A DNA stretch of 64,000 nucleotides from Membranipora membranacea (lineage: Eukaryota; Bryozoa; Gymnolaemata; Cheilostomatida; Membraniporidae). The stretch spans positions 27,628,162 through 27,692,161 of the forward strand of contig OU612067.1 of the NCBI GenBank assembly GCA_914767715.1, written 5' to 3'. This document shows positions 36,070 to 48,025 of this stretch, piece by piece (positions within the stretch are counted from its first letter, which is position 1; every line of letters starts with the position of its first letter). The notes under the pieces are model-generated. The model was not told the DNA's origin. It saw nothing but the letters and a program-made list of their open reading frames with translations, and ran no database searches. Made by a program: the position numbers and the translations under genes.

Positions 36070-36560
36070 ATTTCAGATCTAGTTCTTCATACAGCTCAGT
36101 GAGACCGATCGTTCCTTCAAACCAGTCCTGACATGAAAAGTGGTTCCCAGCTTGATAGTGGTAGATGACCCATGAAGAAGCTTGCATCTCCTCTGCAGTA
36201 CGATTATTCCGAACAGACGCCCCATAGTGGCCTTGAATTGAGGTTTTGTTTTTTGTTTAGTCTCTGGACACCCCCTATCCCACTGTACATTTTCTCACCA
36301 TTAGATTTGTTTGCGACGGCTTTGTGGAGAAGGTTACCAGCAAAATTCACCACAAACTTCTTGGTTTTCCGGTCAGCAACAACTCTGTACAACGCCTTTC
36401 CCATACACTTCTGAACGTGCCAAGTATATTCCAACTTTTCAACAGTAGTGTCATTCCCATAGATGTCGTCACCATTCACCGACGTGAAGGCTTTGGTGTC
36501 TTTGTCTCCTAGATATTTGGTATATTTTAGCCCATATTTGCCCCATATTTGTACATATTT
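36070..36560 (-). pseudogene. Mutator-like transposase fragment
   Basis: The minus strand reads YGLKYTKYLGDKDTKAF, then YGNDTTVEKLEYTWHVQKCM and later RTAEEMQASSWVIYHYQAG. The order G-D-x-D, then H-V-Q-K-x-M-G, is characteristic of a Mutator-like transposase domain common in invertebrate repeats. The GKGRLT-type segment expected next is replaced by unrelated sequence, and a stop lies at 36204. Upstream the similarity ends at 36561, where the left inverted arm begins, so the arm boundary truncates this ORF. Confidence 0.6.
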
Positions 36561-36801
36561 GTCGTATAAATCATAATGTATTGTGCACAAATATTTCAAT
36601 ATCTTGTTTTACTACACACGTGTATGTACATAATTTACCCAGACTAGCAAAATCAAAAAAGTTAAATAAAGAATTGATAGCTTGTTAACTTTCGAAATCA
36701 CTATGGTTCCATGCTTCGAATTTGTGGTTCACTCCAATTTCGAATGGTTAGAATCTAGTGGATTCTAACCATTCCCATGATGGAAAAAACATGAAAAACA
36801 T

Positions 36802-36892
36802 CTGCCGCTGCCGAACTTGAACCCCAGTCTCCCGCGTGTTATACATTTGAAGGCATTGTGTGCAAGCGCGCTAACCATTCAGCCATGCCGCC
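36802..36892 (-). repeat. tRNA-like segment in left arm
   Basis: On the minus strand tggctgaatggttagcgcg resembles an A box and ggttcaagttc a B box, about 70 bp apart. The acceptor stem does not pair well and there is no clear anticodon arm. It is probably a SINE head or a decayed tRNA-derived sequence with an internal Pol III promoter. Confidence 0.55.
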
Positions 36893-37213
36893 AATTAGGA
36901 AGTCAGTCGAATTAACACGGTATGGTTATTCGCGTCCAAAAATTCATTCGTCACAATCTGAAAGTGACTTTAATGTCATTTCCATGGGGCGATTACTCCC
37001 AATCCTTACGAAATCGCAACATGGAATCATAGTTCCCAAAAATATTTTATTTACAGACATGTCACGTACAGTTGTAGCTAATGCCAATGCAGAGTAGCGT
37101 TGCCATATTATCCTCTTCACATCCATTAATTATCATATTTTGGCCACAGTATCTTTTGTTTTTATTTACACTGGTCCGTATATAAATAAACATATTGTCC
37201 GTATGTTAGCGCA

Positions 37214-37414
37214 TTTCATCAAGCCGTCCCAGAATGGCCTTGGAAGAAGGCCGCCTCTCGTGTTTGTACTCCATCAATCTGGATAGCAGTTTCTGCATCA
37301 GCGGTGGCAGAATCTTGTGAGTGCTAGGCAGCTGATTGTCATATATCTCCTTTGGCACATGCACGTTTTTCCCTTGTGTTCTCACGGTCTGTGTTCCCCA
37401 TGCTCTTTTATCTA
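37214..37414 (-). pseudogene. Possible protein-kinase 3' exon in left arm
   Basis: After an intact acceptor (ttgttttag) the minus strand reads RAWGTQTV, then KEIYDNQLPSTHKILPPLMQ and LLSRLMEYKHERRPSSKAIL before a stop. The pattern L-x-x-L-hydrophobic ... ERRPS(A/S)KAIL resembles subdomain XI at the end of a protein-kinase fold, including the conserved Arg. Only the last ~65 residues are present and no other kinase exon was found nearby. An AT-rich 3' region with AATAAA follows. The kinase call is a motif-level inference. Confidence 0.45.
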
Positions 37415-37560
37415 AAACAAAAGTTATTTGTTAAAATCTGCTGAGCAAGATGAGTAGAGAATGCAGAGAAAATATCTGGTGGAAATTAACACAAATTGCC
37501 TTCTGCAGCTCGTTCCAAGATTGCCAAGCTTGAAGATACTACAAGGTTTTCAATAGTTGT

Positions 37561-39394
37561 CTCCTGTAGATGTGTAGACTTCCATATGACATACATAACC
37601 ACCGTTAGATTTGCATACACATTCTACTCGCATTCCATACTTGTTTGGTTTATTTTTCATGTAAACCCGAAATCCTACCCTACCACGAAATGGGCACATC
37701 GCTTCATCGACAGTTAGATTTTAGAAGCTAAAAACTGTCCTGCTTGACGTTATAGACTTTAAATTGATCAGTTAACTATTTGCTGATGAAATTACTCATC
37801 TGGAACCCGGACATGTAAAGTTTGGTTGAAGCTGAAACCTGTTTTAGACTTGGAACCCTAGCTCACTGAATCGGAACCTGGCTTACTGAATCGGAACCTG
37901 GCTTGGACTTGTGTCTTAATGGACCAGCTCTGCACTGTACCTTGTGGAACTTTATATCATTTCTAATTTTTATTTGTAAGCAAATTGTTCTTGTGTGAGC
38001 ATGTTGCATCTATCTAGACTATCTTTGTTTTGCACTATAGTTCCTAAAAGCTATAGTTTCGATGTTATGACTATGTGATGACCATTTTACTTTTGAGAAG
38101 CATATTCATGCGTTTCGTAAGAGTTCATGTTTTCAAGCGCTGAAAGGCTCTATGCCTTCTTGCTTCCTCAAAATACTCTGTTATTTTTATTCATAGCTTT
38201 ATTACTATACATATATATTTTCTGTAATGGATATCATTTTTATTCTGGAGAATAATTAAGTTCTTAGAACTTTTACCTTTTACTTTTACTGGTGAACCTG
38301 AATCCTGAAACTCTAGTTCCTGTATACAGATTTCTAATATCTCTCAAGAGCTAAATTGGTAGACAAAACACTGCCAAGTTCCTGACAAGAACATGTAAAT
38401 ATTAATATGCTACGAAATGCATTTTCACTTCTCTGGCTTCCTGTTAAAGCAAGTTTTGAGCTCCTTGGTTAAAGCTAGGGCTCAATTCAAGGTTAAATGT
38501 ATAAAGTTGTTTACAAATTTTGATGCACCATGCTGTATCCAATGTCCATCCCTGTCATTTTCTACCTTAGTTATGGAGTTGTCCGACCAACTCCTATTGT
38601 CCAAAGAGACTGTAGTTGTCAATTAAAATGAACCTAATCCGTGCTCTGATGATACAAATTATTGTCATTGAAATGTTGAATGACAATAAGAAAAAATATA
38701 ATAATAAATCCACCAGATATACCTGACAAAAGGTAGGCTACAACCATCATCCAGTCCCTGTAGTCGGCAATGATCAGATCACTATATTGTCGCCTGTTCA
38801 CAAGCCCACTATAGAGGGCTTGTGAACAGGATACTATATTGTGGAACATGCAGGTTCACACAGACAGAGAGAGTCCCAGCCCATATTGTTACTAATTTTT
38901 ACAACCGTTTTTGTGTTTGCACCTTTAAAACTATTAAAAATACTTGAACCTTTCATACAAATCCTACTATCACACCAGATTGACAACTGTTCATGAAAGT
39001 CCCAAAGGGACAGCGACGAGGACAGTGACTAAGTTCTGTGCTCCATTAGTCTGCAGGTCTTTAAAGTTGTCTGTACTTTGTTACATGAGGCGGTAACTGC
39101 TACATAACTCCCGATTAAGAACGGTTCCATTTTAAGCTATAAGAATACTGTTTTACAGTGCTAGCTAGCTAGCTTGGTATTGTGGTTCATTGCCACATAT
39201 AATGGGTGAGCATTCTTATCCGCAAGGGGAGCATTCTATTGACTGGAGAGCTCAAAAATAATTTCGCCGCTTCGCTCGGAAAGTGCTCTCCCTTAGCCAT
39301 GGGTCCAGATCCGTAACTGGTGAGCATTGAGATTATTTCAGATTGATTTCCATCGTACAATGATCCAATTCAGTAACAGAGATATATGTTATAG
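37561..39394. other. Spacer, no gene supported
   Basis: Mostly AT-rich non-coding sequence. A stretch near 38417-38520 (WLPVK and KARAQFKVKC on the plus strand) hints at a decayed LINE C-terminus. A hairpin with cctgttcacaagccc arms lies at about 38792-38829. Confidence 0.35.
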
Positions 39395-40175
39395 GCAAAG
39401 AAAGAACACACTCACGACGCTGACCCACATCAGAGGGAGGTAGTGAGAGTCAGAGAGGTTGTCAAACGAAGAGCGGTTGAAACTGCTGACAAGCCTGTCA
39501 GAATAATTACAGATATTTTGCCAACAGTGGCAGAAGAAGCACGGGATGTGAGTTTATGTATGTTATTTTTCAGTTTATTCGCAAATTATTCTGAGGCGGA
39601 GCTATTAATAGCTATAATATCATATGATATTTAATATTATATTTCACTTTTTGATGCACTAACACTCACAACTCCGAGAATCTAGAGCTCAGAAGAAGTA
39701 GTGCCCACCCTCAATTGCTAGTAGCGCATGCGATACTGATTTGGTTTTGGTTTGTCCATATTACCCATCACTTGATATATTATATGCAAACTTTGGACAG
39801 GGAAAGAAAACATGTGCGTTGCTTCAAAATGATTGTATTTTGACCATTTTGTCATCATCATGTTTTAGGAGATCGGAACAAGGAATTCTTTAAGAAAGAC
39901 AATAAAACGAGCCAGAGGTGCACTGCTACCACCGTTGCCAAGGGATATAGAGGCTCTACATGTGGAAGGAGAGTTATCCCTTACACCGGAGGAAAACCCA
40001 CAACGGCTTCTATTATATGACAATGAGGAACATGGCCGAAGAATTGTGATCATGGCATCTCAGCCATGTCTAGAGAAACTCTCCAGAAGCAACCACTGGT
40101 TTGTGGATGGGAATTTCAAACTTGCCCCCTGCTCCCTTACCTTCCAACAGCTGTACATCATCAAATGCACACTAT
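39395..40175 (+). pseudogene. FLYWCH-type MULE fragment, two exons
   Basis: Exon 39395-39547 reads KKEHTHDADPHQREVV and ends ILPTVAEEARD. Exon 39869-40175 joins in phase and reads RNSLRKTIKRARGALLPPLP, then SRSNHWFVDGNFKLAP and FQQLYIIKCTL before a GT donor. This order (H-x-H after a FLYWCH finger, an RxR-rich helix, then a DGNFK block with the first catalytic Asp) matches FLYWCH-MULE proteins common in invertebrates. The FLYWCH finger itself and the rest of the transposase were not found; the next coding segment belongs to a different MULE type. Confidence 0.6.
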
Positions 40176-40445
40176 GTAAGAGTTTCTCTATATGTATTCC
40201 GCCTCAAAATTATAATATATTCAGCAAGATGAATATATTATGATTTGGAGTTGTGTTCCTCTAATATCATCTACATATGAATCCGGCATAATATTTCCTG
40301 ATAGTAATGGCATTTCGCAAACCGCTGTAAAACCCACTCTGGCTGTCCGTAGCGTAACATATAGCTTTTACGCCAACATTAGCAATGATAATGTTGGTGA
40401 TGGGAAACTCCGAATTGATGTTTATTGAATGTCATTTCTCACTCA

Positions 40446-40472
40446 CCCCCCTCCCCCCCCCCCCCCCCCCCC
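40446..40472. repeat. Poly-C tract
   Basis: A run of about 25 C, with one T near its start, on the plus strand. Such homopolymers are prone to length errors in sequencing. Confidence 0.9.
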
Positions 40473-40484
40473 GTCTCGTCTTTA

Positions 40485-42766
40485 GAGAATAGAGACCAGA
40501 TATGTCCCGCCCTTGTTATTGATGATTTGTGGGAGCTGGCTTTTGAAAGAAAAACTACCAAAGCAAAAATTTTATTTGCAATTGTAGATGTCTATTGAAA
40601 GACCAATAAGTGTAGCACCCAGCACAGGATCTGTTCCCAGATGCATCAGGCAGATGCAGGATGCTAAATATCGGCACAAGACAGCAGAGCCCGATCCAAT
40701 TGCGACCATAACGACAATGATGACCTCCGAGCGCGGTAACACTAACAAGTTTATAAGAAGGCTCACAATTATAGCATAGTATTATACGGTGATGATCAGC
40801 TCCAGTACTTGGCTCAGCATCCGAAAGCTACCATTCATGTTGATGTTACGTTCAATATGTCTGAAACCCCAACAAACATGTATGCGGTTGTAACAACAAT
40901 AAAAGCTAATGAATATCAAGGTGATCCCTTCTATTAGGTCCCATTATCCTGACTACGAGAATGCGATGCAAGGACTATGTAATATTATGGCAAGATCTCT
41001 GTAACAACAATGCTGAAATTAAAAAAACTTTCTATCTTCGTCACAGACGGCGAGCTTGCGCTCGTCAATTTCGATCAGGGAATGTTTCCCCGACGCACAC
41101 ATTCTACGCTGCATGCTGCATCTGAAAGACATATGCCGCATAAAAGCAAGAGAATACCTTCCAGAGTCCATCGTACGTCTTATTATGCAAAGAACCTCGC
41201 AACTGATGACTTGCACACCAATAGCCTTTAAAGAGCAGGCAGAAAAGATCGTCTCCGACTTGACCGACTTGGGAATGAAAGAGACATGTGAGTCCAATAT
41301 GGGAAAGTTTGTCAAATACTACAAACGAGTCATACTGCCAGTTGTCTATGACAACTTGGTTGATAAGCTGATTGAGGCAGGTGTATGTATTCTTCAATCA
41401 ACGAATAACCCTGCAGAATCCATGAACGCAAAGTTGGAAAAACAATTAGAGACTGGCAAGCAAGTTGACCAGGTGTGCCAGCAATTAAAGAGTATTGTGC
41501 TAGCGCAACATGAGGAACTTCAAAAGGCACACAGGAATATGTCCCACCAACTCATACCTAAGAGGATTGAAGAAAACAATACTGCTAACTCACAGCCTGA
41601 CGATGACTTTACAAACGAAAGGTTTGTCCTACAACATTTTGTTTCATAGAGAGTTCAAAATAAGTTGGCAGTTGTTGTCATTCAACCTGAGGCTGTTTGG
41701 TAATATAGTGGCGATTTGGTGACGGATTGTGATTTTAGGTGCGGAATAATTTATCATTTTACTGGCCTTTACTATTTTACTATTTGAATGCATGTCGAAC
41801 AAAAAGAAAATTTACGAAAATTAACAACACAACCTACACAACCTCGCTCTCACCAATGCTGTCTAATTGTCGATGACGCAACAGAATTAACGAAGACCAT
41901 CCAGTAAATTTGGAGGAGTTTTTTTCCTAGATGTTTTATAATTCCCATAACTGTGCGTTGAATATTCCCCCAAGTATCATAAACCTCCGTCGGACAGATA
42001 GGTTTGGCAGGTTTAGGCGATTGTGAAATGCGACATCACATGTGTCATAATGTACATGGCAAATTCGGTAGATATTACTTGTTTTGATTTCAGGGATTAT
42101 GTGGAAGATGAAGTGGAGCTATTCACACAGCTGTCTAAGAAATATGGGAATGCAACTGTGCAGGGTTTCGAAAGTGGATCTCGGCTGTGCACTCTGACTG
42201 AGGGAGTTGGAGAAGGAAGTTGTCATGGAGAACCTTAAATGCACATGCCAGACTTATATCAGGATGAAACTGTGCCCATGTGATGGCTGTAGCCAAATTC
42301 AAAGGGCCCGGGTCGGTTGCTGAACTGATACAACAATCCGTGCTACCCTCACTCAGCTTGCAGCTTAAGCCCACTTCAGCTGCCGGGAAGAAAGTGTCGG
42401 CCACCTCTGTACGTAAAGGTGGGAGCACCGCTGTTCCACGACCGTCAACGCAGAATGATGATGGTGAGTATTTCGTAGTAAGAGGGACCACTAGGAGAAG
42501 TGTGCAATGGGTGTAGAACAACGATTCTCGGGGAAAGATTTGTGCTGCGACACACATGTCGACAATCTGTCATGAAGAGGGATGATAGTGGCAAGCTGGT
42601 CAGCTTCACACCGACGAACCCAGGGAGCCACCATTTCCACTTACAGAAAGACTGTGTCACAAAAACTCACCCTAAATTCACAGGTAGAGTTGTGTTAGAT
42701 CCGACTCTGAATTCAGCTGTGCAGGCCATGAAGCTGCTGCTTGTCGGAACTGCTCTATATCTATGA
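40485..42766 (+). pseudogene. Second MULE transposase with SWIM finger, frameshifted
   Basis: The plus strand reads VIDDLWELAFERKTTKAKI, SVPRCIRQMQDAKYRHKT, then YGDDQLQYLAQHPKATIHVD (first Asp), FVTDGELALV (second Asp) and, after a frameshift, ECFPDAHILRCMLHLKDICR and STNNPAESMNAKLEKQL (Glu). A SWIM finger follows: LKCTCQTYIRM, then a frameshift to CAHVMAVAKFKG, keeping C-x-C and C-x-H. The end has VQWCNGCRTT-like Cys pairs and a stop at 42766. Breaks occur near 40775, 40925 (two stops), 41060, 42280 and 42510. It is a relative of, but clearly different from, the MULE at 25.4-32.1 kb. Confidence 0.75.
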
Positions 42767-42855
42767 AGCGTTTATCTGACACTCGTGATAGATGCAGTTC
42801 CCAGTTGTGTTTATGTTCGTTGGTGTATGGGGTATACTAACGATATTTAAATTAT

Positions 42856-43098
42856 GTGTTCTATGAATCAGCGGGCCAAGGTTGTTTTTTATATTCTAAT
42901 GCTGTATTATCACCATTAATACCGAAGTTGAGCCTGACAAGTTTGTCAACAATTTGAGCATTTTATTTCCAGACCTTACATCTTGTTAGTGTTGATTTTG
43001 TAAAAAGAATTTGACTGTGACTACTTGCGAAACTTGAATTATTTGTTCTATGAATCAGCGGGCCATGGTTGGTTTTTTATTCTAATGCTGTATTCTCC
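42856..43098 (+). repeat. Two-copy direct repeat, ~60 bp
   Basis: Copies at about 42856-42915 and 43040-43098 share tgttctatgaatcagcgggc and ttctaatgctgtatt, separated by about 125 bp. They follow the stop of the second MULE gene. Confidence 0.88.
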
Positions 43099-43194
43099 AT
43101 TGACTGTGATCATCATTGTTAACGAATTGTTGCAATCACGAAATATAATATTTGAGTCGGGATATCAACGTATTGAAAATGTTCTGTGAATTGA

Positions 43195-43250
43195 CTTTGC
43201 CTCAAGCAAGGAGTTCCAGTTTGACTAGAACTCCTTGCCTCAAGGATAAT
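43195..43250. repeat. Short hairpin
   Basis: Arms caaggagttc and gaactccttg (part of a longer imperfect pairing, with ctcaag at both sides) form a hairpin. The ggagttccag/gaactcc theme is similar to the palindrome near 24823-24858. Confidence 0.75.
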
Positions 43251-43548
43251 GTCCCAAAATTTTCATGGCACCGCAGTTCACAATTATTGGGCACAACTCA
43301 ATGAAATTGATGATTGGAACATAACGGTAAGGGCCATAAATTGGAAAATGTGTGAGAATTGACTGGTGAAAGTAGAGTTCAACAAAGCCCAATATCTCCT
43401 ACATGGCTTGGGGAGGTGGGAGCGGTCTTAAAAATAAGATCGTGGAACTCCATGCCGCCCTTGAGAAGACGCACGAGGACACATTGCTATTCAAAACTTA
43501 CATACTAGTACTGTCGATGCCACCAGGGAACCTGTGAGTTCACACCTG

Positions 43549-45521
43549 CTAGTCTTCCTGAGGCAAGCCAATGGTGAATCCGATAGATTGGATATTGGCT
43601 CGTTCTATTTTCTCTATCTTACTCAATAACCCCTGCTTAGCACTTATAATGTGTGGTGATATTTTTTTCTTTATGTCTTTGTAGGCAGCTCGTAGCGCGA
43701 TAGAGGATTGGGATTTCTTCAGTAATCGCCGAATGCGCAGGAAATCATCCACCAAACTGCTCCGTACATAATTCCTGAGGACTTTTTCTGTAAAAAACAA
43801 ACGGGTAAGGGTGTTATGATTTTGATTTCCAGCATCACTAGACTCATCTTTCATCATCCTTCATAGTGGCAAGGTATGATAAATCATTAAAGGGAGGTTT
43901 GGAATCAATGACAGGTTCATATATATTACCTTCTTTAGGTGTGCTTTTGAGATAGATGTGACGCCTTTTTGCTTGAAACTGGGATCGATATAGGGGTGCT
44001 AGCATGTACGGGTCCCTTTCCTGACCCTAAACACGGTCTCTTCGGAGTCCTGAAAGGTTGCGCTATAATAAAACAATATATATATATATCTATAATTGAC
44101 ACATAGGATAGTTTTTAGTATTGCTCACACTTAACAATATGAGCTATGACATTTGTTGGTGGCTATATTATTTGCTGTCGAATCTGTACGGATATCACAT
44201 ACCTGAAGTATCTGTCATGAGAGTTGTAACTTTGGATGTTGAGGCTTCCTTGTGTGGTGTTGCCTAGCAGAAACTGCTACTGGGTGTCGACTTCCATATG
44301 CTCAACGTTTCTACAAAAAAGATTCTCAGTTTAAAATGGATCTCCGAAATTCAAAAACTTATATTCTGCAAATTCTGCACTTGCCAGCTGGAATCATCAA
44401 TCATGCCTAAAATGAATTTGCTGCACAGTTTTGGATAGCCTGCAATTGAACCAAATACCTTACGTATTAAAAAGCTTTTTCAAATAATAATTTTGTTAGC
44501 TGTCACAAAAGTACCCTGGATCTTAAACTTATGAATGTTTTGGTTAAAGTTGCGTCGGAGTATAAGGGGGGGGGGGGGGTGATATGTTTTTCTACATTAC
44601 CTTATGTGCGTAGGTTTCACAGAAGTTGTGGCAGGGATTCCATCAGCCTCCTCGTGTGCCATAACCCGTCCAGAAGGTAATCTGCTATCCGCTTCTTATG
44701 AGCAGCGAAGAGAGTAGGGTTTTCATCTATCATCTGCTTAGTGATGATAGTCTGGCGTCTGGCTGGGAGCTGCTTGGATTCTTTGCCGATTTCAGTTTCT
44801 TGGACCCTCCGAGCTTTTCTGACTAGCTCCTCCTCAATCTTTGACAGAATCCGAATCAGAGCGTTGGTCACAAGATGGTCATCAGTGTGGTTTGTCGACT
44901 TTGTCGTTTCTTTTATCGTCTTGAAAAACCTTTCCTGATTCTCAGCAGCCATTGATCTCAGAGCAATCAGCCGGTACCACTCAGCAAAGTGGGATGTTAT
45001 GGAGTGAAAAGGCATCCCAAACATAGCTCTGGGCTTTACTGTTTTGGTCTCAGGAAACAGCTGTAAGCAAACATGACTCACTTGAACAGATTATTGACAC
45101 AACACAGTTAAAGACTATAAAGAAAACAAAGTAGGCGTGGCCGTAAATATTAGAATCAGCTGATAATTTGTTTTCCTCATTGATACCTGACTGTCTTATG
45201 AAAGCTTCATCAATGGCAACACAATGATATTTAAAGCTAAATCGTGGATGTTGGAGCTTACTTTCATGTAGTCTAGAGCGAAGACAGGTTTCTTTCTGTT
45301 TCCATTGAATAGGCAAGATGTTGTATATGGCAAAGGTTGCCCAGTAACCTTTGCACTCTTCTGGTTGTCACGGTATCGTTTCCTGTCTTCTCTCTTTGTT
45401 TCGTAATAAACACCCAGAGACGTAGGAGTGTAAGTCTTGCATTACTGCCAGAGATTTTGTGTTGGTAATCTACAGCATTTGATTGAAGGTTGAAATAATT
45501 TTCAAAAAAACATAACTGCAC
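43549..45521 (-). pseudogene. Unrecognised, probably transposon-derived exon set
   Basis: Exon-like segments on the minus strand are 45521-45273, 45316-45050, 45081-44617 and about 43800-43549. The 45081 segment reads FHSITSHFAEWYRLIALRSM and then AAENQERFFKTIKETTKSTN with HLVTNALIRI. I have a faint memory of this pattern in repetitive ORFs of sponges and corals, without a named family. The 43.8-kb segment is rich in basic residues (LRIRRLLKKSQSS). Overlaps between segments imply frameshifts or alternative exon edges. Position between the inverted arms suggests it belongs to, or was caught in, that structure. Confidence 0.4.
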
Positions 45522-46049
45522 AATTTTTCACAAAACAGTAACATTGTTGCAGTTTCTAGCAAACTTGAGTTGACTAGCCTTCCAAGTTAATTCCACAACT
45601 CGACACCAACTCAACCCCAAACATTTTAAATGGTGTGGCTTGCTTTACTTTTCTCTTCAGTTTTGATTGTTATGCATGAAAGGATGGTGCCTGGCATATC
45701 GCATGTGTAACCAGCAAGTATATTGGTGACGTTCAGTAGCAATGAGGGAATAATTGTAACAAAAATATGTTACATACTCTGCATCCCTGGAAGGGCAGCT
45801 GTTATATCTGCTTTTAGCTGAGGGGGAAGAATGTTTGGCATCTCTTTCACAATATTTCCTGGAAAGAAAAGTATAATATTGGGTAGAAAATAGTTGCATT
45901 AGAGAAGTGGCATGTCATATTGCATTGGTTTCCTTGTGGAAATATCAGGTTTTACTATTAACAGCTCAGAAAGAAAATTGTCATTTTTAAGTGATACAAA
46001 GTTTAGCTTCACCCTAGTTTAAGCGCTCAAACTGTGGCGGGATAGCTGG

Positions 46050-46104
46050 TAGAGGCATTTCATCATGAAACCACTTGGTTGATAATGAAATGCCTCTACC
46101 AGTA
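46050..46104. repeat. Hairpin with 18-bp arms
   Basis: The arms ctggtagaggcatttcat and atgaaatgcctctaccag are perfect inverted copies around a spacer of about 18 bp. Confidence 0.93.
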
Positions 46105-46135
46105 TCTTGGAGTGGTCGGTGTATGGAAGGTGTAG

Positions 46136-47656
46136 GGTTGAGTACGGTTGAGACGACAGAACACGCCAGCAGCTACATGTCGAGACTTGGCGCAATCCCT
46201 AGAACTGTGGAAGCCACAGGTCAGCAAATCAATGTTAACACTATATACTGCCAGTGCTCTCTGTAGTGGTAATACGTATTCAAGGTGAGATATCAACATA
46301 AGCATATCAACATAAATTTTAAGTTCGATAATTGGCCATTTGTCCTCAAAAAACCTTAAAGTTTAAAACATTGTAATGTTTTTCATTCTAGACACAAGTA
46401 AGAGGAGAGCAGCCAAACGGCGTCAGCTCACTGCAGAAAAGGCAAAGCTGACAAAACAGGCTGAGATCTATAACAAGAATAACCTTGGTGTATCAGTAGA
46501 CTCAATCCTCGCAGCTGTGACCACGATGCAATTCCCTTGATCAAGCAGATCTTGTGGTGAGTGACAATGCTTGTTATTCACTGTAGAAAATTTAGCTTGA
46601 ACAGGATTTTGATTAATATTGATTGATAGCAACACAGAAACTCTTGTCGTTTGTGACTCAGGGATGTGATTTTGTATTGACTTGCAGTGTCACATAATCA
46701 ACTATCAATCGAAATAAAGTATACCGGTACCGCTATGTTACTGTGATAGCTGTTATCTGGTTTGCTGTAGTATCTCAAATAACACCAGAAGTGCTGAAAG
46801 CTGTTGAGGATTTTCATCTTCTGAACCGCACCAAAGAGGAAATCCCCATCCTAGAGCGAGAAAGAGATAACATGATAAAGAGTTCTCAGTGAGTATACCA
46901 AGCCTCAGTTATGATTTTCGGCTTGCGTGTGGTGATAAAACTTTTGATACGCGCTTTCAGTATGCTGTAAATGCAGAATCTTACGAAGGGTTCAAGTGTC
47001 TCAGTTGGTTTATTAAACCTTCGAGCAAATTTGTATGACCAACAGTTTACAGGAAATAAGTTAGTTTTGTGTTCCTTGGTTGAAGGATGGTTAACACTAG
47101 TAAAATTTGTTTTCTAGGTATGAGATGCAGAATTTCGAAAAATGTTTTTCTACAAAGTATAGTAGGTAGTGCGAGAGACCTCTTCACTGATCACTTTGAG
47201 GTAGGCTATAAGTTTCTAGTCAAATATCAAGTTCGTTGCATATGAGAATGCTGTGGTTTGGGAGAGCAGGATATAAAAATTACCTGTTCATCAATTTATG
47301 TCTCAGTGATTTATCGAAAAGAAATAAGACGAGGAGGACTGTCCTATCTGTGCATTTGCCTAAAACATCAGATGAATCAGCTAGGATGAATCTAATTGTT
47401 CTCACCTCTCTGTGATTTTGTCTGGAATGCATTGCAGTCTATGCCCAAGCCTCTTTTAAAAAACATATATTGACAGAACTCCAACCCCTAAGGTTTTATC
47501 ATCTCATATTTCAGACATCGCCTTTGAAAACATGTCATGCACACATTGTGTATCTGCTCAAAATCTATCATGTTTTTCTTTTAGCCCGTGGACTTAATGA
47601 TGATGTTTCAAGATGACCAGATGGAAGAAGATGGAGACATCAGTGAGGTGGATTAA
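46136..47656 (+). pseudogene. KDZ-like transposase C-terminal fragment
   Basis: Several plus-strand exons join in phase. The exon from 46136 reads VETTEHASSYMSRLGAIPRT; its donor is near 46218. The exon from about 46392 reads DTSKRRAAKRRQLTAEKAKL and ends TTMQFP then a stop where Trp is expected. The exon from about 46771 reads LLNRTKEEIPILERERDNM. The exon from about 47119 reads YEMQNFEKCFST. A last acidic exon ends GDISEVD with a stop at 47656. The E-x-x-x-S-Y-x-S-R block, the basic helix, FPW and the R-x-x-EE-x-x-x-L tail recall KDZ transposase C-termini. The catalytic core is absent. I am only moderately sure of the family. Confidence 0.45.
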
Positions 47657-48025
47657 TGGCATGGACTTGGCTGGTGTTTATCTTCAATCCTGTTCAGTGT
47701 TATGGAAAAGTTCAGGCTTGCTCGTACTAACTTTTAGCTGCATGCTAAACTGAGATATTTTCAGATTGCTTTATATTTCACCTTTTTTACACATGCATAT
47801 ATAATACTTAGTTGTAGTAGTAGTTTTAGTGGTTTTCAGATCGTTGATCGGCCAAAATAACAACTATTGAAAACCTTGTAGTATATTCAAGCTTGGCAAT
47901 CTTGGAACGAGCTGCAGAAGGCAATTTGTGTTAATTTCCACCTGATATTTTTTCTGCATTCTCTACTCATCTTGCTCAGCAGATTTGAACAATTACATTT
48001 GTTTTAAATAAAACAGCATGGGGAA

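Larger units (their letters stand above)
36561..37560 (-). repeat. Left inverted arm
   Basis: This 1000-bp arm contains, read on the minus strand, an intron end, a possible kinase 3' exon (37414-37214), an AT-rich segment with AATAAA-like signals, a tRNA-like segment (36892-36802) and a hairpin around 36742-36772. Compared with the right arm, the hairpin has an extra ~10-bp stem half (tggttagaat). Confidence 0.92.

Noticed and set aside
36802-36892. A functional tRNA gene
   Set aside because: A and B boxes are present, but acceptor and anticodon stems do not fold convincingly, and a near copy sits in the other inverted arm. It is better explained as a tRNA-derived repeat.
38417-38626. A LINE gene suggested by WLPVK and KARAQFKV
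   Set aside because: The match is very short and split between frames. It is too weak to call beyond a possible remnant.
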